Source of the DNA: Agelas oroides
Lineage: Eukaryota > Porifera > Demospongiae > Agelasida > Agelasidae
Length of the DNA stretch: 64,000 nt
Assembly (NCBI GenBank): GCA_949130485.1
Contig: OX422193.1
Coordinates: 4,074,871 to 4,138,870, forward strand
Direction: 5' to 3'
Part shown: positions 1 to 11,348 of the stretch, piece after piece
How positions within the stretch are numbered: the first letter of the stretch is position 1
Layout of the letters: each line of letters starts with the position of its first letter
Notes under the pieces: generated by a model
Databases searched by the model: none
What the model was told of the DNA's origin: nothing
The model's input: only the letters and a program-made list of their open reading frames with translations
Position numbers and translations under genes: made by a program

Positions 1-1355
1 ACACCCTCCTCCGGTATGCTGACTGGTTGACATGAGGAATATTGGCCTCCAACAGTAGTGGCTGCAGTCAAGATCAGAAATTCCAACGCCTTTGCAATGA
101 CAGATGATAGTGTCACACCCCTGTAGCTGTCCACAAGTACTGGATCCTTACCACCACTGGTACAACTATCCCTGATTTCAGAGTGCTTGGGACTACCTCC
201 AGGTCAACTACAGCATTCAGAATGTTCACCAGCCAAATCACCATCACATCTCCAATTTCCTTCAAGTATTCAGCTGTCAAACCATCTGGTCCTGCTACCT
301 TCCCACCCTTTAGCTTCCTTACAGCAGTGGCAACCTCTTCAACTGAAAAAGGTACATCCAACACAAATTCCTCATTGGAAACAGATCTTGAGTCCAACTT
401 GTCCATCTCACATGACAAACCCTGTATTCCTTCTGAATCACTGCTAGCTTCCCAAAGTGCTGGGCCCACACATCCAGCAGTGCTTCGGGCTGATTCACCA
501 TCCTCCCATCCACCATAAGTTTTGAGCATCTGGACTTCCTACGCTGGGGTGTCATAAATCGGCCTCTAGCTGCAATGGCGAACATCCTCTCTTTCCTTTG
601 GATTCTACTATGTTCCGCTGCTGCAGCACAGAATCTCACCCTTCTTCTAACAGCTCTTTTCAACCGACCCTTCTCTTCATACAAGGGACCATCCGATGGG
701 CAGCCAGCTTCCCTCCATGCTTTGCGAGCAACCCTACTCTGTGCACAAAGGCAACTCAGCGTGTTGTCCCGGTACCTTGATGCTCTCCTGAACCTGAGGA
801 AATGTCTTCTCGATCTGCAGCCTCTGCCAACAACCAGGCTATGTGTCTCATCTCATCATCCACATGCTGAGCCTCGTCATATGTACTGTTCAGAAGCTCC
901 TACTCTGCACTTCTGAGGTGTAGTCATCAATTTCGCCAGTCCTCCTTGCCTTGTCCCAGTTAATTCTTGGCTGCACTTTCCCCTTGTGCACATCAGCCTA
1001 TGGACATGGTACATACGCCAATCTTGCTGTCAGTGGTAAGTGGTCCGAAGTGTTGAGATCATCCATACAATGTGTACTCTAACTGCAGGACAACATTAAA
1101 TGAAGGCTGCCTCTCAGATTGCACCTTCCCATCATCTTGTGTAGCAGCACTCCCTGCATATTAACATCACCAGCTCCCCTAGATCCACCTAACTTCCCAA
1201 GATGAGCATTGAAGTCACCAGTCACCACCACTGGACCAAGAAGCTCCAACTCACTGATGACACGCTCAAATTCCACCGAATGCTCTCTGAAGATGTCCAT
1301 TCCCTGGTCTAGGACATGGCAAGCAAACTCTAACAACTGACACAATTGAACCATC
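1..1355 (-). mobile_element. non-LTR retrotransposon remnant (endonuclease + reverse transcriptase)
   Basis: Read on the minus strand, the right part holds the end of an APE-type endonuclease: VVVTGDFNAHLG near 1,196-1,231 and DDLNTSDHLPL near 1,021-1,064. These are the catalytic GDFN and SDH motifs of LINE endonucleases. Further left come reverse-transcriptase N-terminal blocks: KVAGPDGLTAEYLKE near 270-310, DSYRGVTLSSVIAKALEFL near 85-140, and NQSAYRR near 7-28. The pieces lie in different frames with stops between them, so the copy is dead. The catalytic YXDD block would lie beyond the left edge. Domain order (EN then RT) and these motifs support an autonomous non-LTR element of the CR1/L2/Jockey type; I cannot settle the clade. 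Confidence 0.85.
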
Positions 1356-1359
1356 TGTA

Positions 1360-1890
1360 TCGTCTACAGTGAACCTACCGTAGTGTCTCAAGCCCGAAAA
1401 ATCGGGAGTGGGCCCTTACACGGAGGAGCTGCTTGAATAGTCCAACTATGCCCGTGCAAGCGCCCGCCCCGGATCCCTGACAGCAGCTACTGAATTGACT
1501 CGCGTCGTAGCTTCGCCCGTGCTTCCTTTTTCAGGCAAAGGAGCGGGCCAGCTGCGACAGTAGAGAAAGCTGTATCCTGCTAGAAAACGGACCAACCCGA
1601 AGTCTCGTTGCCATGGCTTCGCAGCGTTCGTCGCTTGCAGCACGCGAATTTCATACTGCAAGCGAAGAACCGTCTGCGGACGAGGCTACGACCGGTGTGT
1701 GCAAGCCTTGCTGCCGGATGTAGTGGCGCCTGAAACTCATCGAAACAGTCTATGTGAGCTCAAACTGTGAACTTTCGAGTCGCCACGCAAGAATTTGCAT
1801 GGTGGGCGGTTACACGGAGGACCTCACAAACGGGATTCACTTTGTTCACCGACTCCTTTGAAGATCTTGTCACGTGCAACGTTGGCTGTA
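1360..1890. other. non-coding stretch, nothing recognised
   Basis: I see no coding exon or RNA gene here. A short phrase (TTACACGGAGGA) occurs twice, near 1,414 and 1,811, which may mark a small direct repeat. The GC-rich stretch with several CGs near 1,880-1,930 leads into the possible first exon of the duplicated gene. Confidence 0.3.
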
Positions 1891-1899
1891 GCGTCTCGT

Positions 1900-1986
1900 G
1901 ACCAGCCCGCGCGCGCCTCTGGCGTCTTTGACTGTTCGCGTTTTCCAGACCGTTGTCAGTGTTGAAGAACTCAAGAGCAAGTCTAG
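1900..1986 (+). other. possible 5' UTR exon of gene A (ends in a splice donor)
   Basis: The stretch ending in GAACTCAAGAGCAAGTCTAG is followed by a strong donor, GTAAGTTACG, at 1,987. Copy B keeps the same exon end and donor at 22,759/22,760 despite base changes nearby. In both copies a conserved acceptor precedes the start codon of the F-box/LRR-like gene (12,589-12,590 and 31,139-31,140). I infer that this is the non-coding first exon and that the upstream GC-rich DNA is the promoter. The start of the exon cannot be set without transcript data. Confidence 0.35.
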
Positions 1987-2129
1987 GTAAGTTACGAATA
2001 ACGTCTCCTATTGTATAGTCCTATAAATCTACATGTTTGTCATGTTATATCTATGGACTAGTAATTCTAGTATATATGTCTAACCCTTGAAAACATTTGG
2101 AAACCTGCCACCCAGGACGGCGGCTGAGA

Positions 2130-2180
2130 CTACTCTTGCGGAGCCAGACTTCGTGTGAGAGTCTGGCTCCGCAAGAGTAG
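2130..2180. repeat. perfect 21-bp palindrome, inserted in copy A only
   Basis: Arms at 2,130-2,150 and 2,160-2,180 are exact reverse complements around a 9-base loop. Copy B reads straight through (the GACTAGTCTCAC phrase near 22,880) without this piece, so it is an insertion of about 55 bp in copy A or a clean loss from B. Confidence 0.85.
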
Positions 2181-2520
2181 AGACTAGTCTCACAAGTCAG
2201 ACCTAACCAACCACAATGCAGATCACTTTCATACCTATCACTGGGGAAGTGATGACGGGTGCAACCCTGGTCACCCAACCTGGAGCATGCCTTGACATAG
2301 TAGCTATGCAGTGGTTTCAGGGGGGGGACAGTATAAGAAAATATACTTTGACATAGGAATTTTCAATCCCCATGCCCACTGCATGCAGTAGTCTCACAAA
2401 CCAGACCCTTTCCGTTCTGCAGCACCGATTGCTTTCAGTATGCGGCACTTGGAGAAAGGGTCTGAAGACTTAGGACCACTTTATGTGAACATCTGGAACA
2501 CGATCGGTCATGGGTAAAGC

Positions 2521-3086
2521 TAGCCTCGTTCCCAGACTCTCGTGCGTGGGCAGAGAAAAAAGAGCCTGGTACACACTGTTTGCGCATGCTCAGTTCCCCC
2601 AGGATTTCTGGGAATTTGGAAATTCCCCATAAAACCTGCTCCGTTGCACTAACCTGAGCGAGGCACACCAACTTCTCTCGTATAAAAGATGGTTGCCACT
2701 GACCACGCTGTGTGGACGATGACGAGGGAGCGATGAAGGTACTCAGCCCTTCGCTTGCAGGAATTGTCCACGCGTTCGCCCATTCCAGCTAAACACTGTG
2801 GCACGTGACTGACGCAATCTGGCCCTTTGAAGTTCACCGATCGCCTTGAACGAAGCAATGCAGACCGTAACTGTCAAAGCGATGTTGGTTTTGACTTCAA
2901 GACTGCCCGTATGTGTCCCACAGGAAGATAACTATGCAGTGTGGCCTTTCAGCAAGTAAACAGAAATTGACCGTAATTTTAGTGTAGCGGAGTAGTATGC
3001 AGGTTACCAAGGGTGGTGCATGCGCGAACAGTGTGTACCAGGCTCTCTTTCCTCCTCCCCCGCACAAGAGCCTGGGAATGAGGCTG
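2521..3086. mobile_element. hairpin-ended MITE, TAGCCTCG family (copy E1)
   Basis: The left end is TAGCCTCGTTCCCAG and the right end is its inverted match, finishing TGAGGCTG. The element is flanked by a perfect 9-bp target duplication, GGGTAAAGC (2,512-2,520 and 3,087-3,095). Copy B of the segmental duplication has a single GTGTAAAGC near 23,247 at this place, which is the empty site. Just inside each end is a hairpin with arms CCAGGCTCT/AGAGCCTGG (perfect on the right, one mismatch on the left). I see no transposase inside. Confidence 0.9.
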
Positions 3087-3139
3087 GGGTAAAGCACACA
3101 ATTATTCATAGGTCACGCCTACTGTATATCTGCTGCCAG

Positions 3140-3567
3140 TAGGGATGAGGCTATTATGCTCAAAACTTCTCACCATTTATGCTATGCTAGAATGCTTTAA
3201 ACTATGTCCAATTATGCTGTTGATGTGTCCCTATTATGTTCATGCAGTCAGTTGATCAATTAATAGAATTTAGTTAAAACTGCACCCCCAAGATGCTAAA
3301 CCAACAAAATTAGCGCTGCTGATCACCCTTTAGAGTGTGGTGCTACTTAGCTGGTTGTTTCATGATCTTTATCAAAGCGAGCTTCACCACAAAGAAGTCT
3401 GACATGAAACATCCCTAATGAGTAGAAAGGCACACCTCTATACCCGCATGCTAAGCCAGAAGCACCTGGCGCGCTCAATGTTACCTTCCAATTATTCCCG
3501 ATTATGCTCGCTCCGCAGAGCTACCGATTATTCCAGAAACTATGCCCGCATATTAGCCGCATCCCTA
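3140..3567. mobile_element. hAT-type MITE with 8-bp target duplication
   Basis: The ends are TAGGGATGAGGCTATTATGC and the inverted TAGGGATGCGGCTAATATGC. The flanks are a perfect 8-bp repeat, GCTGCCAG (3,132-3,139 and 3,568-3,575). Eight-base duplications and TAGGG/CAGGG ends are typical of hAT elements. Copy B has the uninterrupted site (TTGTTGCCAGTGC near 23,287). The inside is AT-rich with repeated ATTATGC phrases and no coding capacity. Confidence 0.9.
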
Positions 3568-4410
3568 GCTGCCAGTGCCTTCCCCAAGCTACTTGAGCTG
3601 TTTGTTTCAGCGATGATTGAACGTTGTTTCGGGCAGCATCTCAGACAAGCATAGGTCTATGAAGCACCAAATAACAAGTTTCCCCACTACCAGTGGGCAG
3701 TGACATGAATACTGCATTTCAGCCTTTTGCAAAGTTTACTACTACCTCTTGTTGTCGTGCTATAAGCTCACACCTCAACTTACAGCACTTATGAAAGTGT
3801 CTAAAACCGACTGATCAGGTGTAGTTGCCTATTCTGCCTACTCTGGCCACTCTGGCACGAGGAATGAATGTCAAAATGACCGTGTTCACGTGACCAAACA
3901 GCTTAAATTGTGCATTCTGCAATTTCATTGGCTCTAATCAAATTCCACTAGACATTCACGTATAGTGGTACTAAGTCTCCAGACCCTTCCTCTGTGTGCC
4001 GCATACTAAAAGCGATCGGCGCTGCGGAATGGAAAGGGCCTGAATAGCGGACAGCCTGCTACTCCGTATAACAGACAGTTTTTGCAGTCCCAATTGTACA
4101 CAAACGATACTTAACGACCCCGATTTAGCGGACACTCGTGGACCTTTTCAGCACGATTGTCCACAATCGCTGTTGTAGTTAACAACTTGACATTAGATTA
4201 ACGCTGTTACTCATAGTATTAGCCTCTGCTTAGCCTTCCCTGCCAGCGTACAGCAATGGAAAGCTCTGAAAATGCAGCCAAGTTGTGCTCAACAGCCGCA
4301 TACCATGCATACCACGCCTACCAGAAATATACTGGAAGCCCCTGAGTTAGGGACACCTAGTAATGTAAATTGGCAGCAGAAGCTCAATCAGTATCTTGCA
4401 ACTTATTGTA

Positions 4411-6655
4411 TTAGCATATCGGTACAATATATCGATATTCATTAAACCACATCCGGTTCTTGTAACATAAGGATTCACCCTTGGGGCAAATTGGGTTGTC
4501 AATGAAAACACTTTTTGTTACAAAATAAGACACAAGCAAAACAAAATAGTAGCAAAAATACTAGAACAGATTTCTTCACAGTTCATCCTCGCTACTACTA
4601 CTCTATGATTCTGATTGGACTATGAATCCAGAGGGTTTAGCCGTAATCTTATGTCTGTAGTTGTGTGACAAGAATACAAGTTCATCAACATGACTTGGTG
4701 TGAGCCTAGCACGTCTACGGCGTACAATATGACCAGCTTTGCTAAACGCACGCTCACTTGGAATCTGATGTTGCTGGTAGGGCAAGCAGGTTTCTTGCCA
4801 ACTGGCATAAAGTTGGAAACTGCTGTCTATTCTCAGCCCACCAAGAGTACACATTTGTTTTTAGAGGCTTTCATGGTAATCGTCTGTAATGAACAATCTC
4901 TTCAGCAACACCTGCTTCCTTACTGCCTCTGGCTGGCTGCTTGGTAGCTAAAAATGCTTCAAACTCACTCAACTTGCGGCGCTTCTTTGGCTGATTCGAT
5001 TCTGGACTCTTTGCAGAATCTTCACTGTATTGAATGGACTCAAGGGCCATGTGAGTTGCTTGTTCAACACACAAGCTGATGATCCCCCTCAGACAAGAAA
5101 GCTAAATCTTTAAAGCGAGGGTCAAGAAAGGAAGCAACACGACGCAGATCAGTATCATCACAGTCGGTCAGGCGAGACTTAATAGCTTGGGTCAGAATAG
5201 TAGCTACATCTTTCACAGCAGGCTTATGCACACCAGCACCAGCTTCCATCTTCTGCAACAAAAATGCCAGTACTGGCTCAACCATTGACAGACTAGGTTG
5301 GCACTCATAGCTCAAAAGCTTTGTAGCTTCAACAAAAGGCTCCAACAGAGGTACTAGCTCTTCTATAGTTTCCCATTCTGCTGCTGAGGGTTGAAGATCT
5401 CTCTTTCCGAGCATGGCCAATACTGAAGTGACAGCAGCTTCCTGTCGTTTCAACATTTCAACAGCTGAATTCCATCTGGTCGCCACTGACTGCTTCAGTG
5501 ATACGCAAGGTAGTTGAAGTTCCTCTTGCTTCTTTTTCAGCTGCGCTGTGGCCAAAGGACTGCGGTGAAAGAACGAAACAACATTGCGACCTTGTGCCAA
5601 CACTCGCTGTACTGCAGGCTTCTGTAAACCCTCATCCACACAAAGGTTGAGTGTGTGTGCAACACAATGGATGTGCTTCCAATTAGGACCAGCAAAAGCA
5701 GTTTCCATGTTGCTAGCATTGTCAGTTGTCATGGGAATGCTGGTGCCACTTGCTTTCTCCAAATCCCATTCTGAAAGCAATTGCAGCACACACTCTTCAA
5801 TGTGCACACCAGTATGCCTTTCTGGCATGTTTCGTGTGGCCAGAATGTAGCTCTTCTTCTCAAAGTCAGATGTTATGAAATGAGCTGTCAGAGTGATGTA
5901 AGACTTGGTGGCGATTGACGACCAAATGTCAGTTGTGTACCGGCAGAGATGGCAGATGACAGTTGCGGAGTGATTTTCGACATCACATCTTGGTACAACT
6001 TGGGCACTCCTGTCCTTGAAAAATACACCCTTGACGGGATTTTATACCCTGGTGCAAGGTAGTCAATCAGCCTTCGAAAACCCAGACCCTGCACAATGCT
6101 GTAAGGCAACATCTCAAGGGCGATCATCTCTGCTATTTTCTTTGATAGCTCGCAAGACTTACCCTTGGGATATTGCAGCACTAGACATGCCCGGAGAACA
6201 GTGAGTAAATCCTTGATAGATGACTGCTTAGGGTTCTTCTTCTGTTCTCCACTCCTAACTACGTCTGCAAACTCCACTGGATATTTGTTCTTCAGGTGCT
6301 GTTTTAGATTCGTAGGCGTTTCACTGTATGCAACAGTTTTGCGAGGAGCGCACAAAAGACAAACGACACGATTAGGATCAACAGGTCATCCGTTCTCATC
6401 TAGTTCAAAGTTAAAATACTTCCACACAGGCCCCTTTGAGCCTTTAAAACCGGCATAGAACCCAAGCCCTGAGATGGTGGAAGCGGATTCATCACTACTA
6501 CATGTAGTTGCTGCCATCATGCACCACGAGCTAACAGCACTATAAATGCACATGTGCAGTGACCTTAATGAGCTGTGAATAACAGATGTAGGTATGACCT
6601 AATAGGTATAGTGTAAACCAAAGGCAAATATATCGATATTAGCACATATCGTTAC
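4411..6655 (-). mobile_element. hAT element with decayed BED/hAT transposase
   Basis: The minus strand encodes a hAT-superfamily transposase in pieces. From the N-terminus: a BED-like zinc finger (6,340-6,530, with VVCLLCAP and LKQH), a central region at 5,888-6,355, the RNase-H-like part at 5,064-5,828 (including VATRWNSAVEMLKR), a linker at 4,871-5,074, and the C-terminal dimerisation motif SERAFSKAGHIV (4,603-4,854). Breaks: an in-frame TGA near 6,384 inside the BED region, a Tyr where the second zinc-binding His is expected, and frame changes near 5,850, 5,070 and 4,860. Imperfect inverted ends rich in ATATCGATAT lie near 4,411-4,447 and 6,620-6,655. The family makes a cut-and-paste transposase; this copy cannot. 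Confidence 0.85.
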
Positions 6656-6818
6656 ACCATTAGGGACACCTCGCTATAATGGACAAAATGTTGGTTCTCA
6701 ATGGTGTCCGTCATAGAGGGGTTCCACTGTATACTTTTTGTTTGTGGATGTATCGAACTCTACCATTATTGAAGCAGAGTGTTGTAAGAAGTACTCCTAA
6801 ATCAGTCCTACCCTTGAC

Positions 6819-7358
6819 CAAGAGCGCATAATGACGTCATTTTTATTTGGGAGGTAGGAGGAAGAGCATGTAACTGGAAAAATTTAGAAACAGGCAGAAT
6901 CTCCTGCGTGTACTAAAAATGGAACACACCTTCGCACAAGTTCACAGTTCCATGATCTACAACCTCACAATGCAGTGGTACCCTCGTAGTCAACAAGATG
7001 AGAACGTTTGAAGCTTACCTGGCAAGTTCTACCTACGCAGGAACGGTTTTCGGCCCTTCCTGACACAAAGAACTTTGTGTTACGATGCTATCCACGCCTG
7101 ACAGTCGAAGAGGGCCGCATAGCCTTTCAGTCAAACTCTTGAGCATCTCCTTGGGTAACGCGCTGTCCTTATCGAACAGATATGCCTCTAACTCGATTGT
7201 TTGGCAGCTACATTTACTCATGCTTCACCTGCACACTAGCTACAACTCGACCGGATGTGCTATTTATAGTACACGCGAAAGATTCTGCTTTCACCACGGC
7301 CAGAATAGGAAGTTACATGCTCTTCCTCCTCCCTCCCAAATAACATTATGCGCTCTTG
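6819..7358. mobile_element. foldback element with about 50-bp inverted ends
   Basis: The left end CAAGAGCGCATAATG and the inverted right end match, and similarity continues inward through ATTTGGGAGG and AGGAGGAAGAGCATGTAACT. The flanks share CCTTGAC (6,812-6,818 and 7,359-7,365). The uninterrupted site exists, in inverted orientation, in copy B near 23,545-23,555 (GGGTCAAGGGTAGG). No coding capacity was recognised. A 7-base duplication is unusual, so the exact ends may be off by one. Confidence 0.75.
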
Positions 7359-7421
7359 CCTTGACCCATGCCAATTATGTGCCTCTCAGGTCTGGTCCAT
7401 GTAGCAGAGAAGTATTGAATG

Positions 7422-7918
7422 CCATGTTCCACACTTCATGATCACATATCAGGAAAGATTGAACATGCCAGGTTGTGATGCTAGGTCCACCTATTATTGG
7501 ATGAAGAGGAACTTGTTATGTTCCTGCTGAAGTGTGCACAAAATGTCTATCCACACACCCAAAAGCAAGTGATGGCACTCGTTCAGGAGATCATGAATGA
7601 AAAGGGGATCATTTCTGAGGACTGGTGGGAGCAACATCAGAAAGATTACACTGTGGATTGCAGCCCTACTGTCATATGCCAGAGCAATGGCATCAAATAG
7701 GTAATCGTCGAATTGATACTTTGTGATTTACTGGAAGACACTCTGAAAGCAAATGGGATCTTTTGACAACCCCTCCCATATTTTCAATTGTGATGAGACA
7801 AGTATTTCACTTAACCTCAGCAGGAAACTAACAGGTTCCTTTTCCAAAGATAGACCAAGGTATCACGACCTAGCATGTTTAATCTTTCCTGATACATGGT
7901 CATGAAGAGTGGAATGTG
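7422..7918 (+). mobile_element. pogo/CENP-B-type transposon deletion derivative
   Basis: Imperfect inverted arms of about 60 bp (7,422-7,483 and 7,859-7,918) enclose two transposase pieces on the plus strand. The first (7,485-7,700) reads LLLDEEELVMFLLKCAQNVY, then KQVMALVQEI and EDWWEQH, which is the CENP-B-type helix-turn-helix DNA-binding domain of pogo/Tigger/Jerky-like transposases. The second (about 7,762-7,815) reads FDNPSHIFNCDETSISLNL, which holds the first catalytic Asp of the DDE domain in the NCDET motif. The middle and the rest of the DDE domain are missing, so this is a non-autonomous internal-deletion form. Confidence 0.75.
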
Positions 7919-8111
7919 ATATACCACACTGCTTTGCAGCATGTCTCATTCTTGCTCTACAGCAGCTGTCACCTTTTACATACTCTCATCGTCCCATACC
8001 CTACATGGATCAGACCTGAGAGCTGGCCACATAATTGGCATTACAACACTCTGCTTCATAATACGATGGTAGAGTTTGATACATCTACAAACAAAAAGTA
8101 TATACGTACAG

Positions 8112-9122
8112 CCTACTTATCACTAGCCACTGGTACATACATGTACAACCTTATCACTAGCTGCTGGTACATACATGTACAACCTTATCACTAGCTGCTG
8201 GTACATACATGTACAGCCTTATCACTAGCTGCTGCTACATACATGTACAGCCTTATCACTAGCTGCTGGTACATACATGTACAACCTTATCACTAGCCAC
8301 TGTACATACATGTACAGCCTTATCACTAGCCACTGGTACATACATGTACAGCCTTATCACTAGCAACTGGTACATACATGTACAGCCTTATCACTAGCAA
8401 CTGGTACATACATGTACAGCCTTATCACTAGCCACTGGTACATACATGTACAGCCTTATCACTAGCCACTGGTACATACATGTACAACCTTATCACTAAC
8501 CACTGGTACATACATGTACAGCCTTATCACTAGCCGCTGGTACATACATGTACAGCCTTATCACTAGCCGCTGGTACATACATGTACAACCTTATCACTA
8601 GCCACTGTACATACATGTACAACCTTATCACTAGCCACTGGTACATACATGTACAGCCTTATCACTAGCCACTGGTACATACATGTACAGCCTTATCACT
8701 AGCCACTGGTACATACATGTACAACCTTATCACTAGCCACTGGTACATACATGTACAACCTTATCACTAGCCACTGGTACATACATGTACAACCTTATCA
8801 CTAGCCACTGGTACATACATGTACAGCCTTATCACTAGCAACTGGTACATACATGTACAGCCTTATCACTAGCAACTGGTACATACATGTACAGCCTTAT
8901 CACTAGCCACTGGTACATACATGTACAACCTTATCACTAGCCACTGGTACATACATGTACAACCTTATCACTAGCCACTGGTACATACATGTACAACCTT
9001 ATCACTAGCCACTGGTACATACATGTACAACCTTATCACTAGCCACTGGTACATACATGTACAACCTTATCACTAGCCACTGGTACATACATGTACAACC
9101 TTATCACTAGCTACTGGTATGT
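8112..9122. repeat. 34-bp satellite array, about 30 units
   Basis: The unit contains CACTAGCCAC, ACTGGTACATACATGTAC and the variable step AACCTTAT/AGCCTTAT. Units are 34 bp, with a few 33-bp ones lacking GG. Variants (GCTGCTGG, GCAACTGG, GCCACTGG) occur in runs, as expected from unequal exchange. Copy B of the segmental duplication has only about two diverged units at 23,640-23,720, with the same flanks. Confidence 0.97.
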
Positions 9123-9894
9123 ACATATGTCAGAGTATTCACCTACTGTTGAAGGATTCTTACCTTCTAAAAGCTCTTCCATTTCACGTGCTTTGTCGAA
9201 ATGTGCACGTGCAAATGCACACCAAAATTCATGCTTGTCGAAGAAGGGTGCACATAGCAGCTACATCATCCTACCTACTGTATCAAGAGCAAGAGCTGGT
9301 TTTACTTCCGTTGGTGTTGTGCAGCTGTCCGATAATTGATTGGTTACTCTATTTCAGTTAAGAAAGAACAGTGTTCGTCTATGTTTGGCTCGCATGTGAG
9401 CACTATAAAATGTCCAATTCGGTGCTGTCCTTTGAGAAAGTGACACTTACCAGGAGCAGTTCACCAACGGAAAATCCATGTTTACTGCATTTGTTAGCTT
9501 CACTGTCTCAGGCTCTTACAGAAACTCTCAGGAATCACGAAGGATGAAGGTTTGAGAGAGCTATGGCATGATTTTGTTATTGAGACACAAACTATATTCT
9601 CTATGCATGCAGCTAGGAATTTCAGGATCCTCTGTGAGCTCAAGTTACTACTGTTGTTAGCAAAAGCAGAGACCCCGGAACTACTTGGATTTTATTGACA
9701 GTGTTCCTTCTTTTCACTTAAAAGACAGGTGTGGCCATGGCCAAAATGATGTCATAATTAGATTTGCTTTGATGACAACTAGGCACTCATCAAGTATCGA
9801 GATCATAGTATGGATTCAGTGTGATTAACAGTTTTAATTACAGTAGTCATTCCTTAAGGTGGCAGAGTGAGCAATAGTCGTTTCGGTGTCATGT

Positions 9895-9990
9895 GAATAT
9901 GGAGACCCCGAGTTGGGTACCCCGGGTCCCCATAACTAGATTTGGGGACCCCATCCCCAAAAATGCATAGATATGGGGATCACGTACCAC
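9895..9990. repeat. GGGGACCCCAT-type low-complexity repeat
   Basis: Runs of GGGGACCCCATCCCCA and GATATGGGGATC occur here. Similar runs occur at 26,110-26,230, 26,610-26,660, 27,070-27,150 and 21,035-21,070. The 9,895 and 26,110 runs are allelic positions of the duplicated block. No function is apparent. Confidence 0.6.
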
Positions 9991-10106
9991 AAAACACTAT
10001 ATTAAGTGGCAAAATTTGAGCTTACAATAACACTTTCAACTCGCCATCCAAGGCTTTACGGATTATGAATTCCATGTTCCATATGAAGGCCATAAAATTC
10101 CGTATA

Positions 10107-10769
10107 CAGTAAAACCTCTGAACAAAGGACACATTGGGGACCGGCCAGTTGTCCCTTGTAGAGAGGTTGTCCTCTTCTCGGAGGTTTTCTTTTAAACCTA
10201 TTGGAAATTTCTTAAAGACGAAAAATAACCCTTAAAATAATGTATTCTGCTTCATTTGATGGCTTTTTCAATAGCAACATGGCAAGAGCAACACTAATAT
10301 CATGAGAATGATGCACGACCACCGCTGGGGGCCCGGAATACGGAAGTATCCGTTATAGGCATTCGGTATACTTCCAGTAGGCGTGGTAACCTGTGATTGT
10401 TGAACGCGATGAGGTCGCATTTTCGGACCTCTCCGTTGCTTTACGCTGACGAGAAAGGCTAGCACAATGAGCAATAGTGCTAATATAGTGCTCGGTCTTT
10501 GAATCCAGCAACGGTGGCGTTACGAAAGCGGTCGACAAGTGTCCGCATTTTGTGGGTGTAACTTCGCTGTCCATTTTCGGAGGTAATTTTGTATTGGCTA
10601 AGGTACATCGGGGACTGATCAGTGTCCGTTGTTCGGAGTTGAGAGGTGTCCGCTTCTCGGAGGTTTGAAATGTATCAGTTCTATGGTAAAATCAATCGGG
10701 GGCAAGTGAGCCGTCCGCTGTACAGAGGTTGTCCGCTTTTTGGAGGGTCCGTTATTAGAGGTTTTACTG
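10107..10769. mobile_element. mariner-type MITE with TA target duplication
   Basis: The ends are CAGTAAAACCTCTGAA and the inverted CAGTAAAACCTCTAAT, flanked by TA on both sides (10,105-10,106 and 10,770-10,771), as in Tc1/mariner insertions. Copy B has the empty site (CCGTATATACAGAATTACCG near 29,090). The inside repeats GAGGTTGTCC/TCTCGGAGG phrases and has no transposase. Confidence 0.85.
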
Positions 10770-11348
10770 TATTACTATAAGCTCCTGAAAATACACCCCC
10801 TTCACAAAAACGCCCTCCTTAACCTCCAATTTCTTGCATAGGTATTTTTCCTTCATGTAAATCCCCCATAGCGAGCATTTTGTGGGTATGCTTTTAGGGT
10901 TAGCTCCATCATCAATTGTGTTTGTAAACACATACACACAAGTTTTTGTTGCTCATAGTACGATCTTATTCGGGGTCAGCCCCTGTCACCACTGACGATT
11001 CAAGTAGCTTTGATGCCTCTCAGATATTATCAAAAGCTAAAAGTTCTAAAAATCCTAGCATACAAGTGGTGTTCATGGTCACATTTTGATAAGCATAATC
11101 ATACACAGTGTCAGCAGCATTATCATGACCATAAAAGCATAGAATATTAAGCAAATTTCCGGTATAATATTAGCATACCTAACCTTCTGTAGCAGTTTTG
11201 AATTCGAGTGTGTCTGTTACATGGTATTCCCAGACAATCAACACTAGTGTAGTTACCCCTCCTCCGTCAGTGTAGGATGGCTTGGTTTTGTAACTACCAG
11301 TGCAGTACAAACCAGCAGAACAAGCAGTGTGAATATGTTTCTATTACA

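Larger units (their letters stand above)
3760..7945. repeat. composite block of nested insertions in copy A
   Basis: Copy B runs straight from the ACTATATCTTG phrase (near 23,455) to CTACAGCAGCTG (near 23,475). Copy A has about 4.2 kb between the matching points. This block holds a decayed hAT element (about 4,410-6,660) inside a sequence with GTCCGTCATAGAGGGGTTCC-like ends, then a piece of the duplicated block in inverted orientation (about 6,775-6,818 plus 7,359-7,410), split by a foldback element, and then a pogo-like foldback (7,422-7,918). Confidence 0.7.

Noticed and set aside
8112..9122. CRISPR-like array
   Set aside because: Units are contiguous 34-bp tandem repeats with no unique spacers, in an animal-type genome.
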